In this document: positions 31,813 to 44,053 of the stretch, one piece after another
How positions within the stretch are numbered: the first letter of the stretch is position 1
Layout: every line of letters starts with the position of its first letter
NCBI GenBank assembly: GCA_014529385.2
Contig: CM043969.1
Span: 20,552,946 to 20,616,945 of the forward strand
Source: Adiantum capillus-veneris
Lineage: Eukaryota; Streptophyta; Polypodiopsida; Polypodiales; Pteridaceae
Length of the DNA stretch: 64,000 nt
Direction of reading: 5' to 3'
Made by a program: the position numbers and the translations under genes
The notes under the pieces: generated by a model
What the model was told of the DNA's origin: nothing
Databases searched by the model: none
What the model saw: only the letters and a program-made list of their open reading frames with translations

Positions 31813-33490
31813 CATACATAGCCTTCAAAATGTTTTTAGCATGCACGTTATTTATAGGGCCAACATGGGGGACTCGTGGACCATGCTGAGAGCCATGCCC
31901 GGATTGGGAAACTTGCCCATGCTCATTGCATTGTCTAGGGTTACCCCTTGGCATGGTGAACGTGTGAATGCAAGAATATTGAAACAAAAGCTTGCAAAAA
32001 AGAACGGAGAGATAATTATGAATGAATGATACTTGTGATTTTTTCACCATTTGCACCATGTCCTTTGATTGAATTTTGAATAAAATAACACATTGAATAA
32101 GATGTCACTTCAAGATGAAATGTCTTTCGTTAAATTACATTCAAACCAAGGAATATTTAACATCATGAATGCCTAATTGCACTAATAAAAAATCGAAAGC
32201 AATCCTTTGCAAAATTTAAATATGGTGAGAAGAAAAAATACAAATTTTTAAGGTGACACTACATAGAAAATGAGTTCATCTTAAATAATCAATACAATAT
32301 GGGTTTCACGTTCTTGATGGTGGCGGATATGGTGGCATTTGTACTTGTGGTGGTCGTGTTGAGGGAGCCCCATGGTTTATGATGGAACGAGTGGTCTATG
32401 GAGCAAGTGGTTGTGGTATGGCCAACCATGTGCTATAGACGGTCGTCTACTCGAGGGTGGAATAGATGGCACCATGGACATGTGATGGATGCAATGTGGG
32501 TGGCTATGTATGTGCTAGAAACATGAAACATAGAAAAAATAAAGAGTCCACCCTAGCCCACTTAGAAGCCACTGCTATGGTAAAACACGCTAGTGTAGCT
32601 AAAGTGAGTCTGTGCTATGAAGGGAAAGAAGTAGGGCCATGGGTATCTATAGGTGCATGTTAGGGGGATGAAATAGGTATGAAGGTCAAGGGAACATTGA
32701 TGGATCCAGATGTGCATGTTTTTTGATTTTTTTTTGCCAAAGTTCTCTACTAAGGGTCCTCTCAAAGGTGGATGATCAGGGAGTTCAAAGTGTAGAAATG
32801 GAGGTGCAAACGGTGATCTTGAATGTGCTCTTTAGGCTGGTCCAAATGGCCTATGAATTGGATGTGTATAGCTCAAGTTATGGAAATTTGAAGAAAAGAA
32901 TTCTTTGCAGACTCTCACCACCAGATTGGATAGTTGCAACAAGATGGTCAGAGCAAGTGCAAGTTAATAGGGCCAAAGCTCTTGATTTGTCATCATGTGG
33001 GTCTTTTTGGATTGGAAACAATCAGACGTCAAATGGTTAAGATATGAGTAGCTGAAGTTTAGCCAAGGGCCAAATCTTTACCACTTTGACCACCTTGATA
33101 AGCATGCCATCAGAGATTTTATTGAGCATGCCAAGGTTTGGAAAGGTAGTAGGCACCATGTGGAGCTAGCAAAAGGTGATGGATCATCAAAGAGGGCTAC
33201 GAGCATCAAGATGTTGAACCCGGAATTTGATAGCTACCCGAGGAGATGCGGCCTCATATGAATTTTCCCAATTTTGGAGCTTGTTGTTTACAATCATTGA
33301 GCTATGAAAATGCAGTGTGATTCTTATGTGTCAAAGCCAGCAAGATGGAGTTCTTGTGGGGTTTTAGAGAAGGTTCATCCAACCTCAAAGAAAGATATGG
33401 TTAAGTGTTAAAGTGTCAGTGAAAAGAAGATAGTTTCTTAAAAAAATTATGGTCTTTGGAACCTCCAAGGGGTGCAACTACCCAAAGGCT
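31813..33490. other. Intergenic; unidentified coding relic 32754-33262
   Basis: The left part has no gene. Between about 32754 and 33262 two overlapping plus-strand frames look protein-like: an Leu/Val-rich helix with SPPDWIVATRWSEQVQV, then HAIRDFIEHAKVWKGSRHH and SIKMLNPEFDSYPRRCG. One stop and frame changes interrupt it. I do not recognise the family; it may be a host-gene fragment or transposon ORF. Confidence 0.4.
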
Positions 33491-33716
33491 GCAACATGGC
33501 AGCTGCTAAAACTCATATGCGCAATGAGTGGGGAGAGTTGAGGGTATATAGAGTAAAGAAAGACCTACCCATTAGCATCAAGGAAGGAAAAAGGGGAGCT
33601 GCTAAAACATGGCAGCTGCTAAAACTCATATGCGCAATGAGTGGGGAGAGTTGAGGGGTATATAGAGTAAAGAAAGACCTACCCATTAGCATCAAGGAAG
33701 GAAAAAGAGGACCTTG
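33491..33716 (+). repeat. Tandem duplication, about 115-bp period
   Basis: AACATGGCAGCTGCTAAAAC starts at about 33491 and again at about 33606, and the following roughly 100 bases are nearly identical. Two copies only; recent by appearance. Confidence 0.9.
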
Positions 33717-33862
33717 AAGTATTGAGAAATGTCTCTCACTCCCTCCCACGTGTGTGCAATGCTATGGGTGCTGCTTACAACGATTGTGGGTGGATCTGTC
33801 ACTGCAACGGTGTCATGGTGGTGACCCGAGCGGGGCCTATTTATGGTGTGGTCATATGGGGG

Positions 33863-34709
33863 TGTTGACCCATGGGTCAGCAACACAAAGTAACTCAATA
33901 AATCCTTATATTTTGAGAGTTATGAAATGTTGAAGATTATGGTTAAACCATGATTTGTAATCAGTAGCTAGTCTAGTTGCAGAAGCCGGGGGTGCAATGG
34001 CACTTCTAGATTGTACATACAAAGACATTTTACCTCTTGAACTCTATTTTAGTTTTAACCTATGGTATATTAGTATAAAATGTACCTAGGTCATTTTGTA
34101 AACAGAACTTCTATCATAATCAAGTTTTACATTGTCATCGACTGTGTGTGAGAGAGAAAGAGAGAGAGTGTGAGCTTCATCATGGTGCAACTCCCCACTC
34201 GTTCATCACATTGGAGATGCAACAACACCATTGTGATAGGATATGCAAGAACTACACGACAACGCCAAGCATTCCCTCGTGGAATGGAGCGAATGCGCTC
34301 GCGCATCTACGAGCTATTTGTGGTCGTAAGTATATCAAAAAATGTCTTTATTCTACGTGAAAGTAGTCATTAGAATCGTGGCAACATAAAATACGCATAG
34401 GTACTGATAGATTTCAATTTTGGCCACTTCCAAAATACTGCTCTATGTTTATACGCATTTTTGGCAACTGGGTTTAGAGTTAGGATCTTGAGTGTAGAGA
34501 CTTGGGACAAGTGTATCCTAGCTAGGGAATCGTGTTCCTTAAGTTTCGTACGATTCTAATATAGTCTAGTGAGTTTACTTCCGTTTGTGTGTATGTGGGT
34601 TGAGTGGTGTAGTCAAGAGCAATGAGATTCTAGATTGTGGTTTAGTTAGCCTTCCAAAGTGTTGTATGCATGGGATGGTATCAGCCTGAAAAGCTAAAGA
34701 GATTACCTC
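33863..34709 (+). repeat. LTR E (A/D/F family), truncated by copia J
   Basis: Begins TGTTGACCCATGGGTCA after a short G-run (ATATGGGGG, a possible PPT) and is collinear with LTR F until GAGATTACCTC. There the copia end TGTTGGAATTAG starts at 34710. The last roughly 100 bp of the LTR, present in F, are not found on the far side of the copia. Confidence 0.85.
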
Positions 34710-35009
34710 TGTTGGAATTAGGGTTGCAGGAAAACACACACAACTTGGAGAAGATGAAGGAAGATTAAGGAACACAATAGAGAGTATTTTACTTAGTGTG
34801 CAATGGAAAGATAGATAGCCCTAGAATGATGGGGCTATATACAATGCATAGTGGAAAAAACCTCCTAGTAAGGGAAATAATGCAACGGTGGTCCTAAGTG
34901 TGTTCACACACATCACTACCACATGTATATGGTAACAAATCCCCATGGAGTGATGCAGTGAATGAGAGTTAGCACATGAATAAAGGGAAGTTCCATTCCT
35001 TGAGGACAT

Positions 35010-36129
35010 TATCAGTCCACAATGGGTAGTAAGCCCAAAGCTTTGTGGAAATCTTTGAGCTTCTCACAAAACAATGCCTTTGTGAAAAGATCTACAAGGT
35101 TGTCCCAAGTAGGTACATAAGCCAAGATGATCTCTGCTATCTACTGAGAGCCTCTCCTTAACATAGTGGTAGTGAACCTCAATGTGCTTTATGGGAGCAT
35201 GAAAAATTGGGTTCCTCTTGCAATTTCCAATGCACTTTGACTGTGAGTGTATATAATGTTGGCAATGTTTTTTCCAACACCCAAATAAGCCATAAGAAGT
35301 TTGAACCATACACACTCAACCGTAGCTATGAAGATTCCCTGTACTCAACCTCACAACTAGAAGTGGCCACAATAGGTTGCTTCTTGATCAACCATGATAT
35401 ACATGAACTGCCAACCATGAAACAAAAACCACTTGTGGACACTAGCGTGTCAAAACAACTAGCCCAATTTGAGTTCAAAAAAGCATGTAATTCTGGCGGC
35501 AATGATCCCCCCTTGGGATAAAACAAGCCAAGATGTAAAGTTCCACTCAAGTAGCGGAAAATACTCTTGATAGCCTCCCAATTCTTAGACCCTTAGACCC
35601 TAGGCTATGCATAGATCTGTTGACCTGTGAGACTGCAAACTGAATATGCGGTCTCCTGTTACAGACATAAATGCGGCATCTAACAACATTTTGCTAAAGA
35701 GTGATATCTGCAGGATCACCAACATCATAAAGAATCAATTTTAAACTTGTTTCCATGGGAGTGACAATAGGTTTCAATCCTTAAGTCCAAACTTACATAA
35801 CAATGTCTCTATGTAGCTTTTCTAACACAAGGCAATACCACCATCACAATGCTAAATTGTATACCCAATTAATGATGCAACAACCCCAAAACTTTCATCT
35901 TGAAAGTAGAATTTAAATCAACCTTAAATTGAGCGATATGTCTCTCATTTGGTCCATTAATTAGCAAATCATCTACATAAAGAACCACAATGAGAAGTAC
36001 ATCACCCTCACACTTTACATACAATGTGATTTCTGTTAGACTGTTACAAAATATGTTTGACCAAATGAATGTTAGCCTTCTCATACCAAGCACAAGGAGA
36101 TTGCTTCAACCCATACAAAGCTTTGTTAC
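35010..36129 (-). pseudogene. Copia J: RT (YVDD) and RNase H part
   Basis: Reading on minus: ALYGLKQSPCAWYEK near 36100, then the catalytic box VVLYVDDLLING (about 35944-35979). Further on, RNase H motifs appear: STSGFCFMVGSSCISWLIKKQPIV and SSCEVEY (35326-35450), then LVDLFTKAL near 35100, ending at a stop near 35010. The order and spacing are those of a Ty1/copia polyprotein C-terminus. Several stops and frame changes make it inactive. The upstream portion of RT lies beyond insertion K. Confidence 0.85.
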
Positions 36130-37431
36130 CACTAGGTTGGTAATGGGACACTTTTATGTCCTGTTAAGTGACCATTTTCCTTGAATTATGTCAAGAGTTT
36201 CAAAATGGATTTTGAGGTGCTATCTGTCTAGAAAGTTGTCTCATGAGCTGAAAAAAACTCGACATTTTCTTTGGAATATCAATTCCATCTTTAACCTTGT
36301 CCTTGCACAACATTTCACAACCTAAACTGTGTGAAAAAACGGGTCCTGTTTTTGGCTTTTTGCAACTATACCACTCTATAATTCATGTTTGTGAGGTCAA
36401 TGCTAGAAAACTATCTTTAGTAGTCCTCAACATGTCCTGATGCTTCTAGGGAGAAATAAATGTTAAAGTTGTAAGTTATGACCAAATTACAAAAATTGTC
36501 AGATCCTGTTTTTTAGCCAATTTTAGCTCTTCTATGATTTCTTTTGTGGCTTTCATGATATCCAAATGCAACTTTGATTTTCTATGTCACATATTGTAAC
36601 ATAAAGCTAATATTCCTTGAGTTTTGGGGCACCTAATACCCTATTTTGCATAGTAGACAACGATGGTTGATTTTTCCAATTATAGAAGAAAACGAAACAT
36701 TCTAGTATATCAAGTATAGCTTTTTCAATATTGTTAGTTTCTTGTGACAACTACATGCATTTTGTAGTTAGTAACCATATCTAGTCATAAGGATCAAATT
36801 TGGCTAGATACTAAATACTTTCTATGGGATTCTACAACTCATAATGTTGAACCAAGTTTTTTCATGTTTGTTGTATTTAGCACTTCATCTTTGTCCCCAA
36901 GATTCCCCTTGGTAAGAGATGTATTATTCTTTTGACATGCTCCATGGCTCCTTATGAACCTAAAGGACAATACGGAACTAAGAAAACATGCATATATTAT
37001 TTGTATTGAGTGTGGCTATAGAAACTTTGATGATAGGTCTACAGAATGGTAAAAATTCAACTTCCTATTTCTTTTGGAAAAACAAAAAATAGTGAGTGAG
37101 AAGCAGTCATATGTTCTGATTACCAACCCATTGAAGTTAACTAGGGAATTTATCTCAAGCCCTACAAAAATCCCTAATCTTATTTTTATGCAACAAAACA
37201 TAAGAAATGACTGTTTTGATGAAAATGTATTGGTCCATCAACTTTGGAGGCTTGGTGTGACCAAAAGATGAGAAATTTTACAAGTTTCTTATTTTTTCCA
37301 TGTGTAGTAGGCCTTGAACTATAACCTCATGCAAGGATTTTACAAAATGAGAGGATCTACTATGGTTTTGGAGGTTTTTTTCAAAACCCTGAAAGGACAC
37401 TTTTATGTCCTGCTAGGTTACCAACCTAGTG
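36130..37431. mobile_element. Element K: 1.3-kb non-autonomous DNA transposon in copia RT
   Basis: Perfect 14-bp terminal inverted repeats CACTAGGTTGGTAA / TTACCAACCTAGTG. Subterminal to both is the quasi-palindrome GGACACTTTTATGTCC. Flanked by TTAC on each side. Removing the interval reconnects the copia RT reading at the LYGLKQ motif, so the boundaries are well supported. No coding potential. The CACTA ends suggest the CACTA (En/Spm) superfamily, but that group normally makes 3-bp duplications, so the assignment is uncertain. Confidence 0.82.
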
Positions 37432-37436
37432 TTACA

Positions 37437-37620
37437 TTTTCACACCTTATCCTCTTGTCCTTTCTTGACAAGCCGTGAGGCTGCATTACATAAACTTCCT
37501 CAAATATATCACCATTCAAGAAAGCAGTAACAATTTCTAATTGATGTACATCCCAACCAAAATGAGCTTCCAATGCACATAGAAAATGCACAGTATTCAT
37601 ACAACAAGTGGGAACAAAAG
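37437..37620 (-). pseudogene. Copia J: RT fragment between insertions K and H
   Basis: On minus: VPTCCMNTVHFLCALEAHFGW, then DVHQLEIVTAFLNGDIFEEV and YVMQPHGL, the familiar lhQlDVktAFLnGdl...YM.qP block of copia reverse transcriptase. It joins upstream to the DYEETF motif at 43487-43510, across element H. Confidence 0.9.
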
Positions 37621-40600
37621 TGAAAGGGTAGTGGTAATGCGTGTGCTAGTCTCCACCCAATCGTGCTATCTTATAGCCTCCCCCTAGCGTACACAATGTC
37701 TGGCCGTGCTAGTGGCCTTGCCCATAGGACCCATGTCCTTACATTACCCCTCCCCCTTGAAGAATTGTTTTCGTCCTCAAAAACGAATGTAGGAAAACGT
37801 TTCTTAAGTGCGGAGACATTCTGCCAGACCAACACGTGTCGTCTGGCATGATGTCTGGTACCAAGCGCATGAGGATCCAAAACCTTTTCGGGCTCATGAG
37901 GAATGCTTGGCGGTTTGAGAAGGTCAACTAACACACCTATGTTAATGATGTTATCATTCTATCCTAGCTATTTTCGTAAACGGCTAACATGAAAGACAGG
38001 ATGAACTCATGAGTGCTCTGGGAGAGCTAACTTATAGGCCACTTGACCTATATGTTTGCGAATGGTAATCGGTCCACAATAGCATGGTGAAAGTTTAGCA
38101 ACTTTTCCCGTCTTCAGACTTTCTACATGCTCCGGAACTTTGAGGAAAACCTTGTCTCCTTCTTTCAAAGTAGCAAGATAATGATGTTCATCTGTGTACT
38201 TCTTATATTGATCTTGAGCTTGCTTAACATTCTGGCGAGCAACTCGAAGCATGTCAAAATGGTCTTGGAGAAAATCATTTGCTTGTTGTATCTTCTCCTT
38301 AGCCAACCCCACCGTAATGGGTCATCTAGGTTGAAATCCATATAAAATCATAAATGGACTAAACCTTGTAGTCACATGCTTTGAACTATTATAAGAAAAT
38401 TCTAATATAGGTAAGTAGTGTTCCCAATTGGTTTGCTTCTTGCTAACGTATGCTCGTAGCATATCCTCTAGCACTTGACTAAATCTTTCTATTTGACCAT
38501 CCTTTTCTGGATGATCAGCTATACTTAGATTAAGTTTAGTTTCCATTTTTTGGAACACAGCTCTCCAAAAGTGATTATCGAACTTTCGATCTCTGTCACT
38601 AATGATACTAGTTGGAAGGTTGTAGAGTTTATATATATGCTCTACAAATAGACGTGCTGATTCCGATGTCTTAACCATAGTCTTAGTGGGAATGAATCGA
38701 CCCATCTTTGTGAGACGATCTACAATTACCCAAATGGAATCATGGCCACGATCTGTAGTAGGTAGTCCTAATACAAAATCCATAGAGATACTCTCCCACT
38801 TACCTTGTGTAATCTCTAAAGGATGTAAAAGGCCACCTAACTTGAGGCACTCTGCCTTATTAACTTGGCACTGTTGGCAGTTTAGTACGAACTCTTGAAC
38901 ATCATGATGTAAGCCCGGCCAATAAAATTTCCATCGAACTAAGGCATACGTCTTACGAATACCTGGATGACCAGCACTTGACTATCGTGACACTCAAATA
39001 AGATTTGGCGCCTAGTGTCTGAGTCCTTTGCCACACATACTCTACCTTTGTGGAGTAAGTAGCCATCATCAATGGAAAAATTATTCCATCGCTTAAGCTC
39101 TTCCTGAGTAGGGTGGAGCTCTGTGTTTTGGAGTTTCTATCTGCGCGTGCAGAGACATGTTGATATGGCTATTCAGAGACATGTGAGTGTGAGGGATCCC
39201 TTTTTAAAACTGCACTCCACACCTTAGCATATGATTGATGTTGTGCACACTTGCCAGGTAATGAATCCAAAAATCCACTCTTTAGTTCCGTGAAAGCAAG
39301 TGAATTAAGTTGAGGCATCTGACTTAGTGCATCCGCTACTACATTATATCGCCCCTTGCGATATCTTAGCTTACAATCATAATCTTGAAGGATTTCTGTC
39401 CATCTAGCTTTACGGTCCTTCAAGTCTGTTTGAGTAGTAAACCATTTGATACTCTCATGGTCAAAAACTACTTCAAACTCGGCACCATATAAATAGTGTT
39501 GCCACTTTCGTAAAGCGTGAATTATGGCATAGAGCTCTCTCTCATAAACATAATATAATTATGTTGAGCTCTATCTAACTTTTTACTTTCAAAGGCTATA
39601 GGTCTTCCCTCCTGGAGAAGTACCGTACGAATGGCTTTATCACTAGCATCAGTCTCTACCACAAATGGCTTAAGTGGGTCACCGATTGCTAGGATGGGAG
39701 AAGTGGCTATAGCTACCTTGAGCTGTTCAAAACTGCATTTTTAGGCTTCTTCCCAAGAAAAGGTCTTACCTTTTGCTTTAAGTTGATCCATCATAGGAAC
39801 AATGATTTTGGCCTAGTCATGGATATACTATCAATAAAATCCAGCCATGCCTAAAAATATTTGAAGCTCCTCAACCGTGTTGGGATGTGGCCACCATCGA
39901 AGAATGGCAGCGACCTTAGCAGTGTCCATCTTGATGCCAGAATAAGAGATCACATGACCGAGGTAATGTATCTTTGTTTTAAAGAAATCACACTTGCTTT
40001 TCTTAGCATACAGCGCATGAGCTTGTAGCTGTTTGAACACTAATTGTAGGTGTTCTATGTGTTCATCTTCAGTCTTACTGTAAATGAAAATTTCATCAAG
40101 GAAAACCACAACAAATTTTCTAAGATATGGACGTAAGAAACTATCCATGAGTGTCATAAATGTAGCTGGAGCATTGGTTAGACCAAAAGGCATAACCAAA
40201 AATTCAAAATACCCAAACCGTGTTCTAAAGGCAGTTTTGGAGATACTTGGTGGTATCCTGAACGAAGATTTATCTTTGTATAGTATCTTACCCCATGGAG
40301 TTGATCAAACAACTCATCTACTCTTGGCAGAGGATATTTGTTCTTGATGGTTATGGCGTTTAATCCGTGATAACCTACGCACATGCGCATAGTATCATCT
40401 TTCTTTTTCACCAATAGAATTGTTGATGCCCAAGGCAAAGTGCTAGGTCTAGTGAAACCACGGGCGATGTAGTCAGCCAACTGACTCTCAACCTCCTTGG
40501 CTTCTTTAGCACTCATACGATAAGGTGGTTTACTCAGCGGTTTAGTGCCTGGCAAGACATCTATGCCATGCTGCACATCACGTGTAGGGGGTAAACCCGA

Positions 40601-43481
40601 TGGTAAATCACTTGAAAACACAATACTATCCTTCGTGCATAAGTGAGTCAACTTTTGCCGTGCAAAAGGAGAAAGTAAACTAGAGTTATGCTGGGATGGA
40701 GAATCTTGTAATTACTGTAATGTTTGTTTTAAAATAGTTGCACGTTGCTCTATAAAATTAAAATTGAGAGAACTTTGCTCGTTAGATTTGTTAACACTTT
40801 GTTTATCAATAGAATTCATTGCACTTTTCATACCACTACTATAATTCACTCCACTTCGCTCTGGAGAATTCACAAGACTTAGAGACAAGCAGTACCACAA
40901 AAAGACTTCATCTATTAAATCTTCTTTCTACAAAATAGAAAGCTTGATTGTACATATAAGAGGTGTAGATGGTATATTTTTCTCACCAAGCAAAAGCACA
41001 TGTTTACCATTAGCCATAAAGGATAATGAGTTGTGTTCATACCTAGTGTGCAATGTGTTTCCTAAACCATGCAACCACTCCCGTCCTAAAACTACATCAG
41101 CACGGTCCATTTTCATAACTTGGAAGTCAAGGGTCATCGTATGATCTTGAACAATAAGCTCAACCCCTTGGACTATCGTGTCCCATACTTCTTTATCATT
41201 CCCAGATATCTGCTCCACCACATACTTGTGAGAGAAGGGAGTCTGTGTAAGCTTCAATTTCTTGACTAGCTTATAGTTCAAGAAGTTATGAGTTGCACCA
41301 TCATCCACTAAAATACGAACACATTGTCCGTTAATAGTGCCATGCATGCAAATGAAATCATGTGGACAAAAGGTGGGTTGCCACATTGAAGCAAGCACAC
41401 AACACTTGTGCTTATATTCCTTATGAAGAACCTCTACGTCACAACATTTAGGAGATGAATCTAATGTGAGGTGTTGCACCATGTGCGTGGCCTTTTCTTT
41501 GCCTTGCAAAAGAGGACAATCTTTCTTGCTATGTTGGTCCGAAGGACATCTAAAACACAAATTGTGTTTCTTTGCACGCTCAAAATCAGGAGTGCTGAGA
41601 GACCCACGTGGAGTATCTCGTGATTTCTTAGGCTTCTTAGACTCTTGTGGGTGTGGAGAGGTAGATTGTCTCTTATTTCTCTTGGAACGTGTGGGAGATC
41701 TACCTTACCATTGGCTCTTAGCCACATTGCTCTTGGCAAAATTAGTCTTAGTGTAGGGAACATTTTCTTTCTTCTCTTCATCATCATCATATCTTTGGGC
41801 ATGATTGATGGCTTCTTCCAAAGATTTTGGATGTTGGGTGTTGACATGATGACGATAGTCTTTTTCAAGGCCCCTATTAAAACCCCGTATCTTTTGGAAT
41901 TCATCTAGACCTTCTAGTTCTAATATGATTTCCCGATACTTCGAAAGGTACTCTATGAGAGAGAGGCCAGACATGCGGCAGGCATTCCATGCTAACCAAT
42001 TCTTATCTTCTTCATTGGAGTCCAAAAACTCTTTGGAGAAAGAAGCTTGAAACACAACCCAAGACGGAGGACGAGCATCTATTGGAAATGTCATCCACCA
42101 CTTATAGGCCTTGCCTTTAAGAAATAGACTTGTTTCCAGAGTCGTCTTTATATCCGGGGTGTGTCTCAATCGATGAATATCACTCCAATTGTGTAAGAAC
42201 GTATTGACCGCATCCTTGTTGCGATCACGCTCTTCCTCGTGAAATTCAGGAATGGTGATATTCTTAGGTAATTCATTGCTACCTTCTGCATCTTCTAGAG
42301 CATTTGTCTCTTGGACTCCTTGAATCATGCGAGCTTGTTTCCCTTGAACCGTGCCAATTCTGGCTCCTTGAGTCGTCTGTTAATTCATAAATTTCACAAG
42401 AAACTCCGTAAGATTGGTAACATTTGCATTAAGTGCAGAGAGGTTGCGTTCAAGTACGCTTTGGCGATTTTCCAAAGTCTTGAAAGCAGCCATATCTACA
42501 AGGCCATGATCTCCTAGATCATCGTCATCATACACATTAGTGTCATCCACACGCGTGGTGTCCTGATTTTGATCTACGTGCTCCAAATCAAACGTGTGTG
42601 TAGGTAGGATTTCCTCACTGGCCATAGTAAACACACACTAATGCAAAGGGAGGAAAAAAAATGATAACCTATAACTTGTGAAATTGAAGTCTTTGTGTTT
42701 TGTATGTTCCACAATTTGTGTTGCATGAGAACCTCCCCTTGCGGGAATTTGAGCGCTTCACTTGTCGTTCATTGTAAGAACACCTTTGTTGATTCTTCAT
42801 AGAAACCCATCGTTTTTGTGAAGGCTTTTGTTAACTTTGAAGCTACCTCCTTGAGGAAAAAAGAAATTTTGGAGGAGAACTTGCCTTCCTCCAAGAAGTG
42901 AAAAGGAAGGGTGAAGCTACTTCCTTGAAGTTTGAAGTTTTCCCTTTCCTTCTAGTTTTCCTTTCAACACAAGTAGGCTATCTTTCCTTGTTATACACAA
43001 CAAGGGTCAATAGCTTGATGGTAAAGTGTTGGCATCTTACCCTCATGGGGTGGGTTCAACCCTCCTTCATGCAAGGGTTAAGCGGGTCTTCCTACGCGTG
43101 CAACCAATGGAAGACTTCGGAGCCTCAGTGCTGTCGAGTTGCCAGTTGAGTTTGCCTTTGTCGCCTGTTGTGGAGGGCGTAGATGGGGCGATTGACTGTC
43201 GTTGTCTATCCATACGTTGCGCACAGGAAAGCATGCCTATCTTCTTTTGCTGCATATCAGAGATATCGCCATCTTCGGAACGTGGGAGAGAAGCAGAACG
43301 TTGCACGTACATGAAACGTGCTTTTCGTCTCATTCCAAAAATAGCTCGGATATCAGTGTAACAAGGCGGTGGTATTGCATGTGCTAGTCTCCACCCAACC
43401 GTGCTATCTTATAGCCTTCCCATAGCGTACACACTGTCCGGCCATGCCGGTGGCCTTGCCCATAGCACCCATGTCCTTACA
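37621..43481 (-). mobile_element. Element H: complete chromovirus-type gypsy element, 5.86 kb, very short LTRs
   Basis: Flanked by the perfect 5-bp duplication AAAAG (37616-37620, 43482-43486). LTRs at 37621-37743 (123 bp) and 43357-43481 (125 bp), TG...CA on minus, diverged at roughly one base in eight, so this is an old insertion. PPT on minus AAGGGGGAGGGGTAA (37744-37758). Primer site near 43342-43355 (TGATATCCGAGCTA), similar to the initiator-Met type with three mismatches. A single gag-pol frame order with a C-terminal chromodomain-like tail indicates a chromovirus. It is inserted in copia J between codons for YEETF and VP. Confidence 0.93.
37750..42625 (-). pseudogene. Gag-pol polyprotein of chromovirus H
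   Basis: Starts at ATG 42625 (MASEEILPTH). Gag capsid segment about 42328-41900 (FLHNWSDIHRLR, AYKWWMTF). CCHC knuckle CFRCPSDQHSKKDC near 41520. Protease about 41310 (LVDDGATHNFL, a DDGA variant) and VVLGREWLHGL. RT 40600-39830 with FLDEIFIY instead of FLDD, so the second catalytic Asp is Glu. RNase H tail YNVVADALSQ near 39330. Integrase 38900-38320: core beginning MDFVLGLP, then ISDRDRKF, then GQIERF, DDE retained. The C-terminus 37934-37750 has a shortened chromodomain-like segment (PEKVLDPHALGTRHHARRHV) and FPTFVFEDE. TAA at 42380 fits CAA to TAA. Several frameshifts; inactive. The protein would have targeted insertion to heterochromatin if the tail were functional. Confidence 0.9.
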
Positions 43482-43486
43482 AAAAG

Positions 43487-44053
43487 TCTCTTCATAATCC
43501 ATGCGTTTTTTGTTGTGCATAACCCTGTGTAACAAGTCCACTCTTATAGCGATCAATCTCACCATTCAGCTTGTGTTTTAACTTGTAAAACCACTTCGTA
43601 CCAATGGTCTTTTTGCCAGGAGGAAAATGACATAAGTTTATGTCTCATTTTCTATAAGTGCATCATATTTTGATTGCATGGCAACCATCCACTTTTTGAT
43701 TGCATGGCAACCATCCAATTTTTTGAATTTTGTGCTTCATCAAAAGACAGAGGTTCCCCAACATCATGTAAGCTAGACACAGCCAAAGCATAACAATTTG
43801 ACGCATAAGATGCATGGTGAGAACCTGAGCGAGTACCACTAGACAAAGGTACATCCAATTCACTATCATGCAAAGTATGCACCATCCATTTAGGCATACC
43901 TATAGCTTGCTCATTCTCAGCCCTTTCCTCATCAAGTACATCATGTACATCTGCATAAGTAATAGGCTGATCTGTAACATTTTCAGAAAGAGGGCAATGT
44001 TTTGTGAATTGCATTGAATTTTTGCGTTTGATTGTTATAATTTTTTTGGTCAA
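43487..44053 (-). pseudogene. Copia J: linker and start of RT
   Basis: On minus: an acidic linker (DVLDEERAENEQAIG), EPLSFDEAQNSKNWMVAM (the usual EP.sf.EA....W..AM block before copia RT), a local duplication of MVAMQSK/WLPCNQ, and the DYEETF motif adjoining element H. Decayed. Upstream integrase is not visible. Confidence 0.85.

Larger units (their letters stand above)
34710..44053 (-). mobile_element. Element J: Ty1/copia retrotransposon relic with two nested insertions
   Basis: Copia RT/RNase H coding pieces on minus occur in order from 44053 to about 35010, interrupted by chromovirus H (37621-43481) and DNA transposon K (36130-37431). The 3' end is probably an LTR of about 200 bp ending at 34710 (on minus ...CTAATTCCAACA). 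No 5' LTR or integrase was found beyond 44053, so the left part is deleted or too decayed. Confidence 0.85.

Noticed and set aside
43067-43361. Short frames between the H 5' LTR and gag
   Set aside because: They lie in the leader of element H on both strands and have no conserved features.
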